A DNA stretch of 64,000 nt, taken from contig CM019065.1 of the NCBI GenBank assembly GCA_009667805.1, forward strand, positions 17,248,952 to 17,312,951. Reading direction: 5' to 3'. Positions 28,899 through 40,189 of this stretch are shown here, in pieces; position 1 is the first letter of the stretch; each line of letters starts with the position of its first letter. Origin of the DNA: Leptobrachium leishanense (taxonomy: Eukaryota > Chordata > Amphibia > Anura > Megophryidae). Under the pieces are notes generated by a model. That model was not told the DNA's origin. It searched no databases and saw only the letters and a program-made list of their open reading frames with translations. Both the position numbers and the translations under genes were made by a program.

Positions 28899-29600
28899 AG
28901 CTCTGACATCTGATGCCTTGGACTGGCTACGGTTGGACATAGAGGATGTTATGCCTCGTGTTTGTTGTGCCTCCTCCTCCTCACTTGACTCCTCTGTTCG
29001 ATCAGGCACCCAGGTGGAGTCAGTGACCTCATCATCGTCATCACCCCTTATCTCCTTTTCACAGGAGCCAACTTGGCAGTATGCTGAAGCTGCTGGGGCA
29101 ACATGAGTGCCAGTTATTTGTGTGTCACTGGCACCCACTTCCTCTTAGGTTGATTATACTCCCTTCCTCAACCTCAGAGTTTGAATCAGAGCACTGTATT
29201 TGCTGCGTATCCTCAAGCAGCATGTCACTGTCATTGTAGTCAAACAATTCAGCTGACTCCTCCGTGTGTGATAGTGAGGCTACGGCAGGAGTAGCTGTGG
29301 ACATGGAGGCTGAATTAGATGTTTTGGCAGCTGAGGTGGACTGTAAAGCACTACAAGCCTGGCTGGCAGAGTACTCGGAGGATGAGGATGGTCTGGTTAG
29401 CCAATCCTGCAAATCCCCTGTATGTTGCTGCTGCTTAAGACGGCCAGCACCAGTTAGAAAGGACAAGCGTGCCCCTTTAGAGGATGCACCACGTCCACGA
29501 CGACCAGAGGCACACAGCCTTCCAACACAGAGGCTGCTTGCCCTCTTGTCTATGTCTGGGAGCATCTGCCTGTCCTTTTTGGTCTTTCTGACATGGTGAG
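28899..29600 (-). pseudogene. hAT transposase N-terminal part (composite copy)
   Basis: Frames 29565-29125 and 29138-28899 carry the acidic N-terminal region (SHTEESAELFDYNDSD, then STWVPDRTEESSEEEE) found in the other copy before its BED zinc finger. A frameshift near 29130-29150 separates them. The initiating MSERPKRTGR is readable just upstream (29593 and below) but is followed by a stop or shift. It is continued by 22363-22422 on the far side of the inserted second hAT. Confidence 0.87.
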
Positions 29601-29689
29601 TGATATATAGATTAAAGATATACAGAACTCTGATTCAACTCTGTTATAAAAAAAATTGGAGATATGCAGAACTCTGATTCAACTGTGTT

Positions 29690-30104
29690 ATCTAGATTAA
29701 AGATTTCCAGAACTCTGGTATAACTCAGTGAGACACCCTGATAGCTGGCAGCCAGTGAAAAGACACAGATTAAAATTCCCATAAACCACCTATAAATCAG
29801 TGAGACCCCCTGATAGGACACCCTGATAGCTGGCAACAGTGACAAGACACAGATTACAATTCCCAGAAACCACCTATAAATCAGTGAGACCCCCTGATAG
29901 GACACCCTGATAGCTGGCAACAGTGACAAGACACAGATTACAATTCCAGATATCTGCTAGACATATGTGGGACCCCCTGATAGCTGGCAGTGAGAAGACA
30001 CAGATTACAATTCCCAGGAACCTACTATAAATCAGTGAGACCCCCTGATGGGTGGTAGTGACAAGACACAAATTACAATTCCCAGGAACCTCCTATAAAT
30101 CAGT
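29690..30104. repeat. hAT subterminal repeats, GTGAGACCCCCTGATAG type
   Basis: Units of about 80-90 bp with GATAGCTGGCA, GACAAGACACAGATTACAAT and CCTATAAATCAGTGAGACCC repeat through 29690-30104 and again at 31155-31460. The other copy has the matching array at 43540-43960. Confidence 0.85.
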
Positions 30105-30109
30105 GAGAC

Positions 30110-31154
30110 TGTAACGTTCCCCAGGACAGACCTGATTGGATCCCTGGTAACAGACCTCTAGCCCTCCGATCCTTGGAATGGTTGGGACCGCTAACCCTAA
30201 CCTCTAGCAGCCACAGAGGCCAGGGAAAAAGGCAACACTGAAAAGGAGTATACTGCACAACAGCATACAACAGAGATGCACACACCTTAATTGACAGGCA
30301 GTAGATAACCAGACAGGATCACAGAGCAAGGGTGGTTGTATAAACAGAACTTTGTAAGCAGCGTAGGGACACTTTGTACTGCACAGCAGTATATGACAGA
30401 GATATGCAACACACACCTTGCATGACAGGCAGCAGATAACCAGACAGGAACACAGAGCAAGGGTGGTTGTATAAACAGAACTTTGTAAGCAGCGTAGGGA
30501 CACTTTGTACTGCGCAGCAGTATATGACAGAGATATGCAACACACACCTTGCATGACAGGCAGCAGATAACCAGACAGGAACACAGAGCAAGGGAGGTTG
30601 TATAAACAGAACTTTGTAAGCAGCGTAGGGACACTTTGTACTGCGCAGCAGTATATGACAGAGATATGCAACACACACCTTGAATGACAGGCAGCAGATA
30701 ACCAGACAGGAACACAGAGCAAGGGTGGTTGTATGGACAGAACCTTACAAGCAGCGTAAGGACACTTAGTACTGCGGGACAGTATATGATAGCGATATGC
30801 AACTCACTAACAGCACCATGAGGCAATAGTACAGGCAGGGGAAAAGAGAGAGAGAGCAGTCGAAGTTCAGGCAAAAGGTCGGCAACAATTCGGGTCCTCA
30901 GAACAGCAGGGTCAATATCAGATAAACATACTTAATTATAACAGCAGCGATGCGGGAATGCAAGTTCACGACAAGGCAAGGGCTGATGCGCACGCTGCTC
31001 CTTTGAAGCTCGGCAGCGCCGCGTCATCAGGGTGAGCCCCACCCCCTGATTACATGGAAACATGCCAGGTGCAGCCGGAGTTCCTGGCACCCGGCCAGGC
31101 AGAACGACCCCTCCAGGGTCCTGTTGCCTGCCTCCTTGGACCCTGGACGTTACA
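30110..31154 (-). mobile_element. Solo LTR, 1045 bp, 5-bp target duplication GAGAC
   Basis: It begins TGTAACGTTCCCC and ends CTGGACGTTACA; GAGAC flanks it (30105-30109 and 31155-31159). Inside, about four units of 120-122 bp run from 30290 to 30790 (GACAGGCAGCAGATAACCAG, then TTTGTAAGCAGCGTAGGGAC). The 3' third (GCGATGCGGGAATGCAAG; TTCCTGGCACCCGGCCAGG) is related to 5152-6155, and inverted to 32739-33240. Open frames across it are repeat artefacts. Confidence 0.88.
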
Positions 31155-31818
31155 GAGACCCCCTGATGGGTGGCAGTGACAAGACACAAATTACAATTCC
31201 CAGGAACCTCCTATAAATCAGTGAAACCCCCTGATGGGTGGCAGTAGTGAGAAGACACAGATTACAATTCCCAGGAACCTCCTATAAATCTGTGAGACCC
31301 CCTGATGGGTGGCAGTGACAAGACACAGATTACAATTCCCAGATATCTGCTAGAAGTGAGACCCTCCAACAGCTGCTGGCAGTGAGAACACACAGATTAC
31401 AACAATTCCCAGATATCTTGTAGAAGTGAGACCCACACAATAGCTGCTGGCACTGAGAACACACACTAACAGAACAATCTCCTCTCAAAAAACACGTGCT
31501 GAGGGCTGTGTGAAGCCTTATATAGTGTGCTGCGGGATTTAGCTCTGTGAGCCTATGATTTGGCAAAATTTGCCCAATCAGGACTCTGAGCCGTGATTGG
31601 CATAGTCTTGCACCTGTCTTGCGCCTGATCTGTGGTCAGGTGCAAGGCTGTAGCCAATTACAAGATTCAGGTTAATGGAAAAGTGCATTGTGGTCCATTG
31701 TGGTGCATTGTGGGCAAACATGCGGCGAACACGCGGAAATGTTCGTAGTTCGCGAACAGCCGAACGGCCGATGTTCAATGCGAACTCCGAACAGATCGAA
31801 CCGTACAGCTCATCCCTA

Positions 31819-32738
31819 TTCCCTGGTTTCCTTTGCTTAAACCGCTGAGTTTGTTGGTCGTAAGCATTGTATAGCATGAGGAGCCCGTGAACTGTTTACC
31901 AAGAATCGGCCTGTGTGCCGGAAACACTGTCTATGTACTTTTATGTAAAAAATAATAATTTAATAATTTCATGGTATAAACAGGTGGAATAGGGATCACA
32001 GATAGGGATGGGCTGGCGGTTCGATCCGAACATGAGTTCGATTCGAACATTGGCCGTTCGAAAGTTCTCGAACACCGAACTTTTTGGGACGTTCGCCAAA
32101 AGTTTGAAAAAATTTTTTGGATTTTTTTTTTTAAAAATGCTAAAAAAATCCAAAAATAAAGAGACTCTTTACTGCAGAATATTATAAGCCATGGTTTATC
32201 AGATATTGAATTAAAACGGGAATATTTTTAACATTGAAGCCTATGGGATAAAACATTCTTGTTGCTAAAACATCAGGCAGATGAGGTCCTCTAATCAGGC
32301 ACTGTAGAGGGCAGCCCACCGGGGCCTCCCAAGGACCCCTTGAGGAGCATGCGGCTGCAGGATGACAGAGCTGCGACTGTGCTGGCTGGCCGGCCGTGTG
32401 TATGTGGCAGAGACTGGTGGCACTGGGAGGGAGCCATGGCAGACCCCTCCCCCACAACCAGGATCCAGGGAGCCCCCACTGACCACCAGGCTAAGGTAAG
32501 GTGACACATTTTAAAAAAAAAAAAAAATCGAGGACATCTTTAAATGTCCCCTGGAACATAAAATAAAAGTTTTTTTTTTCTTTCTAATACTCGCCTGATT
32601 CCTAATAGCATATCTTCATGTTAAAGCTAGCATCAGACAGTAGAGGTGCTGCACGGCAGTGTGTGGAATCATATGCTGCATTAATTATTCTTCTTACAAA
32701 TTTGGTTACTTAACCAGTTTGCGTTTGGATTGTAATAT
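31819..32738. other. Intron 2 between hAT and LTR fragment
   Basis: A hAT-family terminus TAGGGATGGGCTGGCGG starts at 32003 and runs about 100 bp (GAACATTGGCCGTTCG). It then passes into AT-rich sequence of the fold-back MITE family (AATAAAGAGACTCTTTACTG; TATTGAATTAAAACGGGAAT, about 32110-32255). Bases 32280-32500 are GC-richer with no recognisable coding exon. Confidence 0.55.
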
Positions 32739-33240
32739 TGTGACACCCAGGGCCCCGGGGGGCGATCGGGGGGGGGCCCGGACGCATGGTGCCATCAGCT
32801 GGCCGAATGCCAGGAGCTCTGGCAACACCAAGCGCAGCTGTGAGTGATCAGGGGGCAGGGCGCGGTGTGATGAGGCAGAGCCACCGGGAACTTTAAATCA
32901 GAAGCGCGCGCTGTACACCTTGCCTTGCCGTGGAGTTTCATTCCCGCATCGCTAGCTTGCCGAATCAGTTTGTATACTTGTTACAGACACTGGATGTTCT
33001 GAGGACCCGATCTGTTGCCGGCTTTGCCTGCCATTTGACTATTCTCTCTGTGTACTCCCTGCCTGTTCTGTTTGCCTTCTGTTGCTACTGGTGTGCGACA
33101 ATTCTCACCATATACAGTAGCGCAGCACTAGTGCCTAAACGTTGTTGACCCGGTTTTGTTATAACAACTACTCTCACTCTGCACTCCTGTCTGGTATATT
33201 CCGCTGCTTGTTACTGCTGGTGCTCTTCCATCCTGCCATA
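32739..33240 (+). mobile_element. Truncated LTR, related to the two solo LTRs
   Basis: It starts TGTGACACCCAGGGCC and shares CTTGCCTTGCCGTGGAGTTT and CATTCCCGCATCGCT with the reverse complement of 30940-31000. Its other end is lost where the Helitron-like repeats start. No duplication can be assigned. Confidence 0.6.
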
Positions 33241-35726
33241 TACTATAGCTCAGTAATATTTGGGTACATAAATATTTTAAACAGGATACCTATATCTTAA
33301 AAACAGAAGATGGTACAGACGTGAAAATCGGTATTTAGATTCATCTTGACAAATAAAAAAACACGTATTTTACCATTTTCTGAAAATTCCTTGGGGGGGC
33401 AAAAAGGGGGGTTGAATACTTTTTTCATAAATGCGAAAGTCCTGAATGACTGGCTGGCTCATCAACGCCCATCTGAAACCGTTTAACCTAGGAACGTGAA
33501 ATTTTGAAGGTGCACTGTTTTTATGATGTGGGCACCCACTAAGGAAGGATTTTTGGAAAATCCACCCATAAGGGGGTGAAAAAGGGGGTTGAATATTTTA
33601 AACAGGATACCTATAGCTCAAAAACAGAAGATGATACAGATGTGAAAATCAGTATTTAAATTTGTCTTGAAAAATAAAAAAACACGTATTTTACCGTTTT
33701 TCAAAAATCCAAGTGGGGGGGCGAAAAAAGGAGGTTGAGTATTTTAAATGGGATACCTGTATCTACAAAACAGACGATGTAACAGTCCTGAAAATTGGTA
33801 TTTAGATTAGTCTTGAAAAATAAAACAACACGTATTTTACCATGTTCTGAAAATTCCTTGGGGGGGCAAAAAGGGGGTTGAATACTTTTATCAGTATACC
33901 TATATTTCAAAAACCGAAGATGTTACGGGTGTGAAATTTGGTATTTACAATCTTCATGAAAAAAACCAAACATGTTTTTTGCCATTTTCCACAAATCCAA
34001 TTTGGGGGGGTCAGGGGAAAGGGGTCTGAATATTTTTTATCATTATACCTATATTTCAAAAATCAAAGATGTTACAGACGTGAAATTTGGTATTTACAAT
34101 CTTCTTGAAAAATAAAAACAGGTGTTTTACCATTTTCCAAAAATCCCAAGTGGGGGAGTGAAAAAAGGTGGGGCTGAATACTTTTATTCAGGATACCTAT
34201 ATCTCAAAAACAGAAGATGTTACATACGTGAAAATTGGTATTTAGATTCCTCTTGAGAAACAAAAAAACACCTATTTTACCATTTTCCAAAAATTCAGTA
34301 GGAGGGGCAAAAAGGGGGGGTTGAATACTTTTATCAGTATACCTATATTTCAAAAAACAAAGATGTTACAGGTGTGAAATTTGGTATTTACAATCTTTGT
34401 GAAAAAATCCATACATGTGTTTTGCCATTTTCCACAAATCCAAAAAAGGGGGAGTCGAGGGAAAGGGGTCTGAATACTTTTATCAGTATATCTATAGTTC
34501 AAAAACCAAGATGTTACAGGTGTGAAGTTTGGCAATTACAATCTTTTGAAAATAAAGAAACACGTGTTTTACCATTTTCCAAAAATCCAATTGGGGGGGG
34601 GTAAAAAAAAGGGGATGAATACTTTTAAACAGGATACCTACGTGTCAAAAACAGAAGATGTTACAGACGTGAAAATTGGTATTTAGATTTGTCTTGAGAA
34701 ACAAAAAAACACCTATTTTACCATTTTCCAAAAATCCAGTGGGAGGGGGAAAAAGGGGGTTTGAATACGTTTATCAGTATACCTATATTTCAAAAACCAA
34801 AGATGTTACAGGTGTGAAATCTGGCACTTACAATCTTCTTGAAAAATAAAAAAACACATGTTTTACCATTTTCCAAGAATCCCACGTGGTGGGTGAAAAA
34901 AGGGGGGGGGGGGTGAATACTTTTAAACAGGATACCTATATCTCAAAAACAGAAGATGTTACAGACGTGAATATTGGTATTTAGCTTCGTCTTGAAAATA
35001 AAACCACACGTATTTTACCATTTTCCAAAAATCCAGTGGGGGGGCAAAAAGGGGGATGAATACCTTTATCACTATATCTATCACTTCCTTCAAACGCTCC
35101 CTTAAAACATTCCTATTTAGGGAAGGCTACCACCCAACTCACTGACGCAATCATCAATCACTCTCACCTTACAGTCCTCTCCTCCTGTTTCCAACCCCAA
35201 CCCTCCCAGATTGTGAGTTCCTACGGGAATAGGGCCCTCATCTCCTCCTGTACTGTTTGACAAATGTTGTTCAATGTATTGTAACCCTGTCTATACTGTG
35301 CTTATTGTACAGCGCTGCGGAATATGCTGGCGCTTTATAAATAAAGAATAATAATAATAATAATCTATATTTCAAAAACCAATGATGTTACAGGTGTGAA
35401 ATTCGATATTTACAATCTTCGTGCAAAAAAAAACATGTTTTACCATTTTCCGAAAATCCAGTTAAGGGGGTGGGGGAAAGGGATGTGAATACTTTTATCA
35501 GTATTCCTATATTTCAAAATCAAAAACCAATGATGTTACAGGTGTGAAATTTGGCACTTACATTCTTCTTGAAAAATAAAAAAACATGTGTTTTACAATT
35601 TTCCAAAAATCCCAAGTGGGGGGGAAAGGGGGGGTTCTACCAAAAAAAAACCTCAAGCTTCTTTTAAAAAATCAATTTTAACAAATCCTAAAATCCACGC
35701 GAGTGAAGCCGCGGGCAAAAGCTAGT
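33241..35726 (+). mobile_element. Helitron-like element filled with tandem repeats
   Basis: The right end reads GCGAGTGAAGCCGCGGGCAA AAGCTAGT: a GC-rich hairpin followed by CTAG (35722-35725) and T, which is the Helitron 3' terminus. The body is a tandem array of related units (GGATACCTATATCTCAAAAA, CAGAAGATGTTACAGACGTG, TTTTACCATTTTCCAAAAAT, G-run, TTGAATACTTTTA), about 150 bp each and about 15 copies. The 5' TC terminus is not identified with confidence. It has no Rep/helicase coding, so it is non-autonomous. Confidence 0.75.
35080..35366 (+). mobile_element. L2-like LINE 3' end inserted in the Helitron repeats
   Basis: A 5'-truncated LINE tail: TTCCTATTTAGGGAAGGCTA, CAGATTGTGAGTTCCTACGG, TGTACAGCGCTGCGGAATAT, TGGCGCTTTATAAATAAAGA, then (AAT)n. 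It interrupts one Helitron repeat unit at ATCTATATTTC. Confidence 0.75.
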
Positions 35727-36274
35727 ATCTAATAAACTGTTTAGACTTTTTGCTGCAGATTAAAAGAATATTTATAGATTTTTTTAGGATCTTTTAGGCA
35801 TTTTTTCGGCAAATTTTTGTTCCATTTTTTAAATTGTTTTTTAAAGTGTTTTTCCCTTTTCTTGTAACAGAGCTTTTTATTATCATTCAATGGATCTTAT
35901 ATGTAAATTCCAGGCATTTTCGTTCAGTGGTTTTTTGCAATCAGTTTTTCAATTTTGACACTTTCAATCATATTGTTTTTTTGTTGTTGTTTTTTTTACC
36001 CCATTCATCAGCTTGTCGGCTTTTCCGGCGGCTGGTCTGCGCTGTGATCGGGGGCTCATCGGCTTTTCCTGACGTGTTCAGTGTGTCTTTTGCGGCAGTT
36101 CCAGTGGGTTTTCGGCACACGTTCGGCAGGTTTACGGCAAGTATTCCCTGCACTCCGGGGACCCTGCGGTTAATGCTGAATTCACCGCAGGGTGGGGAAC
36201 TTTGATTCCCCAAAGAGCAGAGGAAGTGCGGGGAACGAGAGAACACCAAAATGTCAGCATCTGAATAACCCCAT
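35727..36274. mobile_element. Truncated fold-back MITE copy
   Basis: It shares internal blocks with 36502-37406 (AGACTTTTTGCTGCAGATTA, CTTTTCCGGCGGCTGGTCTG, TTCGGCAGGTTTACGGC) and ends with TCTGAATAACCCC. The left end is missing, replaced by the Helitron-like element. The exon 3 acceptor lies only 70 bp further on. Confidence 0.7.
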
Positions 36275-36343
36275 GAGATTAACTCCATGTAGCACAATCT
36301 AATTCATCATTACTTTTTGTTTATAATAATGTTTTTATTTTAG

Positions 36344-36430
36344 GTTCAATCAAACTGAATTAAGGAAAGATGTCCAGTATCTGCAGAGATGTCCGTGGTC
36401 TAGGAATGCCAGCGCCCTATTGGCTGTACG
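36344..36430 (+). CDS. st8sia6-like: ST8Sia exon 3: stem to catalytic boundary, CPW motif
   Basis: An 87-bp exon bounded by TTTTTATTTTAG at 36343 and CG|GTGAGT at 36430/36431, in phase 2 at both ends. It adds residues 67-94 (FNQTELRKDVQYLQRC, then PWSRNASALLAV) and begins Arg95. The Q-x-C-P-W pattern followed some residues later by a Cys-Cys pair is characteristic of ST8SIA5/6-type proteins. Two N-glycosylation sequons are present (Asn68 in NQT, Asn87 in NAS). The exon is wedged between two copies of the same fold-back MITE family, 70 bp and 71 bp away. Confidence 0.87.
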
Positions 36431-36501
36431 GTGAGTATCAAAATGAAACCACTTGGACCTTCTCTATTTTAGTGTCGTACTATAAGTTGTTGAAACAATA
36501 A

Positions 36502-37406
36502 CAGGGTTATTCAAAGAGATCCAAATGGCTGGAGAAAGGTAACCGAACGCTGAAAATCAGCGTTCGGTTATCTTTCCTGGCCATTCCGCTATCCAGAGAG
36601 CAGGCAATTTGCCAAATCCTGGCGAATTGCCTGCACATACGGTGCCTGTTCGGTGCCTGTTCGAGGGCAGTGAAATCCCCCATAGAGAAGCACTGCTTCG
36701 GCTATTCAGAGAACACAAACCAGCAGTGAAAGGTTCCCAGAATGCTCTGCCATTCAGTGGTTTCATTCGACAGGTTTATTCAGGAGAATCCCATAGGCTT
36801 CAATGTTAACAATATTCCCGTTTTAATTCAATATCTAATAAACCGTTCATTATAATATTCTGCAGCAAAAAATCTCTTTATTTATAGATTTATTTTGATA
36901 TTTCAAGCATTTTTCTGGATTTTTTTTTAAAAAGTCAGATTTTTTTTAAGTTTACTTCTTTTTTCTGTAACAGCCCTTTTTATTATCATTAATTGGATCT
37001 TATATGTAAATTTCAGACATTTTCGCTCAGTAGTTTCTTTGCAAACAGCGTTTCACTTTTCAAACATTCAAACAAACAGTTTTTCTACTTTATTCACTCC
37101 ATTCGTCTGCGGTGTCAGCTTTTTCCGGCGGCTTCGCTGCGTGTGATCGGCTCCTGCTTGGGTTTTTTCGGCGTCTTCGGCGGGTAATCCAGATGTTTTT
37201 GCGGGTTTCGACGTGCATTCGCTGGGTTTTTGCAGTGACTTTTCGTCTGGTTTGCGGCAGCTTTTCCCTGCGCTTCGACGGCCCTGTTGTGCTTGCTGAA
37301 TGCTTGCTGTGGTCGCCGAAATGGGATTGCCGAATCGGCCCAAATTGAAGAGAACGAAAAGTCACCGAACGTGCGGTGACTTTTCGATTCTCTTTGAATA
37401 ACCCTG
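36502..37406. mobile_element. Fold-back MITE, 905 bp, 3-bp duplication TAA
   Basis: Ends CAGGGTTATTCAAAGAGA and TCTCTTTGAATAACCCTG are inverted repeats flanked by TAA (36499-36501 and 37407-37409). Subterminal hairpins are striking: GGTAACCGAACGCTGA with its near-complement at 36539-36574, and CGAAAAGTCACCG/CGGTGACTTTTCG at 37357-37387. The 3-bp duplication suggests a Harbinger-type mobiliser. No coding. Confidence 0.85.
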
Positions 37407-37435
37407 TAAGACATTAAGATTATCCTGCCCATGTG

Positions 37436-38140
37436 TCTTGGTGGCCAATGTCCCTTCCTCATCTGTCTCTGTGGCCAATGTCCCTTCCTCATCTGTCTCT
37501 GTGGCCCATGTCCCTTCCTCATCTGTCTCTGTGGCCAATGTCCCTTCCTCATCTGTCTCTGTGGCCAATGTCCCTTCCTCATCTGTCTCTGTGGCCCATG
37601 TCCCTTCCTCATCTGTCTCTGTGGCCCATGTCGCTTCCTCATCTGTCTCTGTGGCCCATGTCCCTTCCTCATCTGTCTCTGTGGCCCATGTCGCTTCCCC
37701 ATCTGTCTCTGTGGCCCATGTCCCTTCCTCATCTGTCTCTGTGGCCCATGTCCCTTCCTCATCTGTCTCTGTGGCCCATGTCGCTTCCTCATCTGTCTCT
37801 GTGGCCCATGTCCCTTCCTCATCTGTCTCTGTGGCCAATGTCCCTTCCTCATCTGTCTCTGTGGCCAATGTGCCTTCCTCATCTGTCTCTGTGGCCCATG
37901 TCGCTTCCTCATCTGTCTCTGTGGCCCATGTCCCTTCCTCATCTGTCTCTGTGGCCAATGTCCCTTCCTCATCTGTCTCTGTGGCCCATGTCGCTTCCCC
38001 ATCTGTCTCTGTGGCCCATGTCCCTTCCTCATCTGTCTCTGTGGCCCATGTCCCTTCCTCATCTGTATCTGTGGCCCATGTCCTTTCCTCACCTTTCTCT
38101 GTGGCCCATGTCCCTTCCTCATCTGTCTCTGTGGCCCACG
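37436..38140. repeat. Minisatellite, 30-bp unit, about 23 copies
   Basis: Unit: GTGGCCCATGTCCCTTCCTC ATCTGTCTCT with A/C and C/G variants at two positions. The period is a multiple of three, so all three plus-strand frames and two minus frames stay open for 250-335 codons. Four overlapping long frames over one array, none joined to recognisable protein, show that the coding is spurious. Confidence 0.96.
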
Positions 38141-38561
38141 CAGAGTTGGTCGTTGGGAAGTGTGGCTGCACAGATTGCCATAGAAACACGGAGGGTGACA
38201 TAGCTCGCAAGCAGTGCCATGTTACCATGAGTGTGTGTCTGTGGATGGTGGGGGTTCAAGATCTGTGCAGGTGTTAGTGTGTAAGGCCAGGGTATTTATT
38301 AGGGATGAGCCGAACAAAGCCGAGTTCGGTTCGCATTCAAACTCGAACTTTCCAAATGTTCGAATTCGAACTCGAACACGAACTCAATGCAAGTCAATGG
38401 GACTCAAAATTAGATGTTTAGAGTGTCCTCCAAGAGGGCATATATGCTAGATATTTGCCATGAAAGGTGTATGGGGGTCCGGATAGTGCCCTGGGGGACA
38501 GGAAACAAGGACAAAAAGTTTTAAACAAAACGTTTTTAAAGGGACAGTGAGTTTTCCATGA

Positions 38562-39440
38562 CATACAGAGGCAACAGAGGGTTGTGGTAAATGGAGTTTA
38601 TTCGGCGCAAGGTCTTGTTACCAGTGGGGTACCTCAGGGGTCAGTACTTGGACCCATTCTCTTTAATATTTTTATTAGTGATATTGCAGAAGGTATTAAT
38701 GGAAAAGTATATCTTTTGCTGATGACACAAAGATTTGCAACAGGGTTGATGTTCCTGGAGGGATCAGCCAAATGACAAATGATTTAGGTAAACTAAAAAA
38801 TGGTCGAAGCTGTGGCAATTGAGTTTTAATGTGGATAAGTGCAAGATAATGCACCTGGGACGTAAAAACCAAGGGCTGAATATAGAATATTTGATACAGT
38901 CCTAACCTCAACATCTGAGGAAAGGGATTTAGGGGTTATTATTTCAGAGAATCTAAGGATATAGACATCTTAGAGAGAGTTCAGAGAAGGGCTACTAAAA
39001 TGGTGTACGGCTTGAAGGAGAAAAGTTACCAGGAAAGGCTTAATGATCTTAACATGTACAGCTTGAAAAAAGACGAGACAGAGGAGATATGATAGAAACA
39101 TTTAAATACGTAAAGGGAATCCACAAGGTAGAGGAAGGGAGTATATTTAAAAGGAAACAAAGTAGCAAAACAAGAGGACATAGTCTTAGATTAGAGGGGC
39201 AAAGGTTTAAAAGTAACATCAGGAAGCATTATTTTACTGAGAGGGTGGTGGATACATGGAACAGTCTTCCAGTAGAAGTGGTAGAGGCCAAAACAGTAAT
39301 TGAATTTAAGCAAGCATGGGATAGGCATAAGGCTATCCTAAACAAAAGATAAATCCAGGTAAAGTATCCATGTAATTGGGCAGACTAGATGGGCCGAAAG
39401 GTTCTTATCTGCCGACATTTTTCTATGTTTCTATGTTTCT
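38562..39440 (+). mobile_element. LINE fragment with reverse-transcriptase motif
   Basis: It reads [20 protein letters not shown], the conserved block around the reverse transcriptase core, then after frame loss near 38720-38900 the C-terminal MIETFKYVKG, then TERVVDTWNSLPVEVVEAKT. It ends with repeated TTCTATG. Consistent with an internally deleted non-LTR element of the CR1/L2/Rex1 group; the clade is uncertain. Dead. Confidence 0.8.
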
Positions 39441-40189
39441 ATAAGGGTTAAAAATAAAAGCGAAAAATTCCTTCAAATATCGTGCCTAGGAGCACCCCAT
39501 AACCTGCCCATGAAGTGGCAGATTTCTAGGATGGATAGAAACGTTTAAAAACAAAAAGATGACGTTTAAAATGACGGTAAATGCTTTTCCTTTAATCTAT
39601 TCAGAAACAACTGCTTGGGGCGGCAGCCTGTATGAAAAGACATTTTAGGACGTGCAGAAAAAGTTTAGTGATTTTTTGGCTAAATTATGGTGTAGGGTTT
39701 GGATGAAAGTAACAATAGGTGCTTTAAAATTGGGCCTTTAGCGTCGGCAACAGTGCCGTCACACAGTAACTCCTCTGAGGATATGAATCTGGTACAGGCG
39801 TCACTGGCAGTGCACCCAAATATTGTGCTTTTGGTGCCAGGCCAGCAAGTGCATTCATACAGTAACCCCTCTGTAGTATTGTGGAAGAGTGCAGGGGTGG
39901 ACCATGCGGTCCTATATTAAAAGATATGAATCTGGTAAAGGCGTCAGTGCACCCAGATATTGTGCTTTTGGTGCCAGGCCAGCAAGTGCATTCATACAGT
40001 ATCCCCTCTGTGGTATTGTGGAAGAGTGCAGGGGTGGACCCTGCAGTTCAAAAAATTTAAATAATATAAATGTGGCACAGGCGTCAGTGCAGCCAAATAT
40101 TGTGCCTTTCATGGCAGCAAGTGCCTTCACACCGTAACCCTTTTGTGGTATTGTGGAAGAGTTCAGTGGTGGAGGTTTTGTGAATGCAG

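Noticed and set aside
30204..30874. Cys/Leu-rich frames of 120-195 codons
   Set aside because: Four 120-bp tandem units in a solo LTR, open in more than one frame.
37115..38277. Five overlapping frames of 250-335 codons
   Set aside because: A 30-bp minisatellite keeps all frames open. None joins a recognisable domain or splice pattern.
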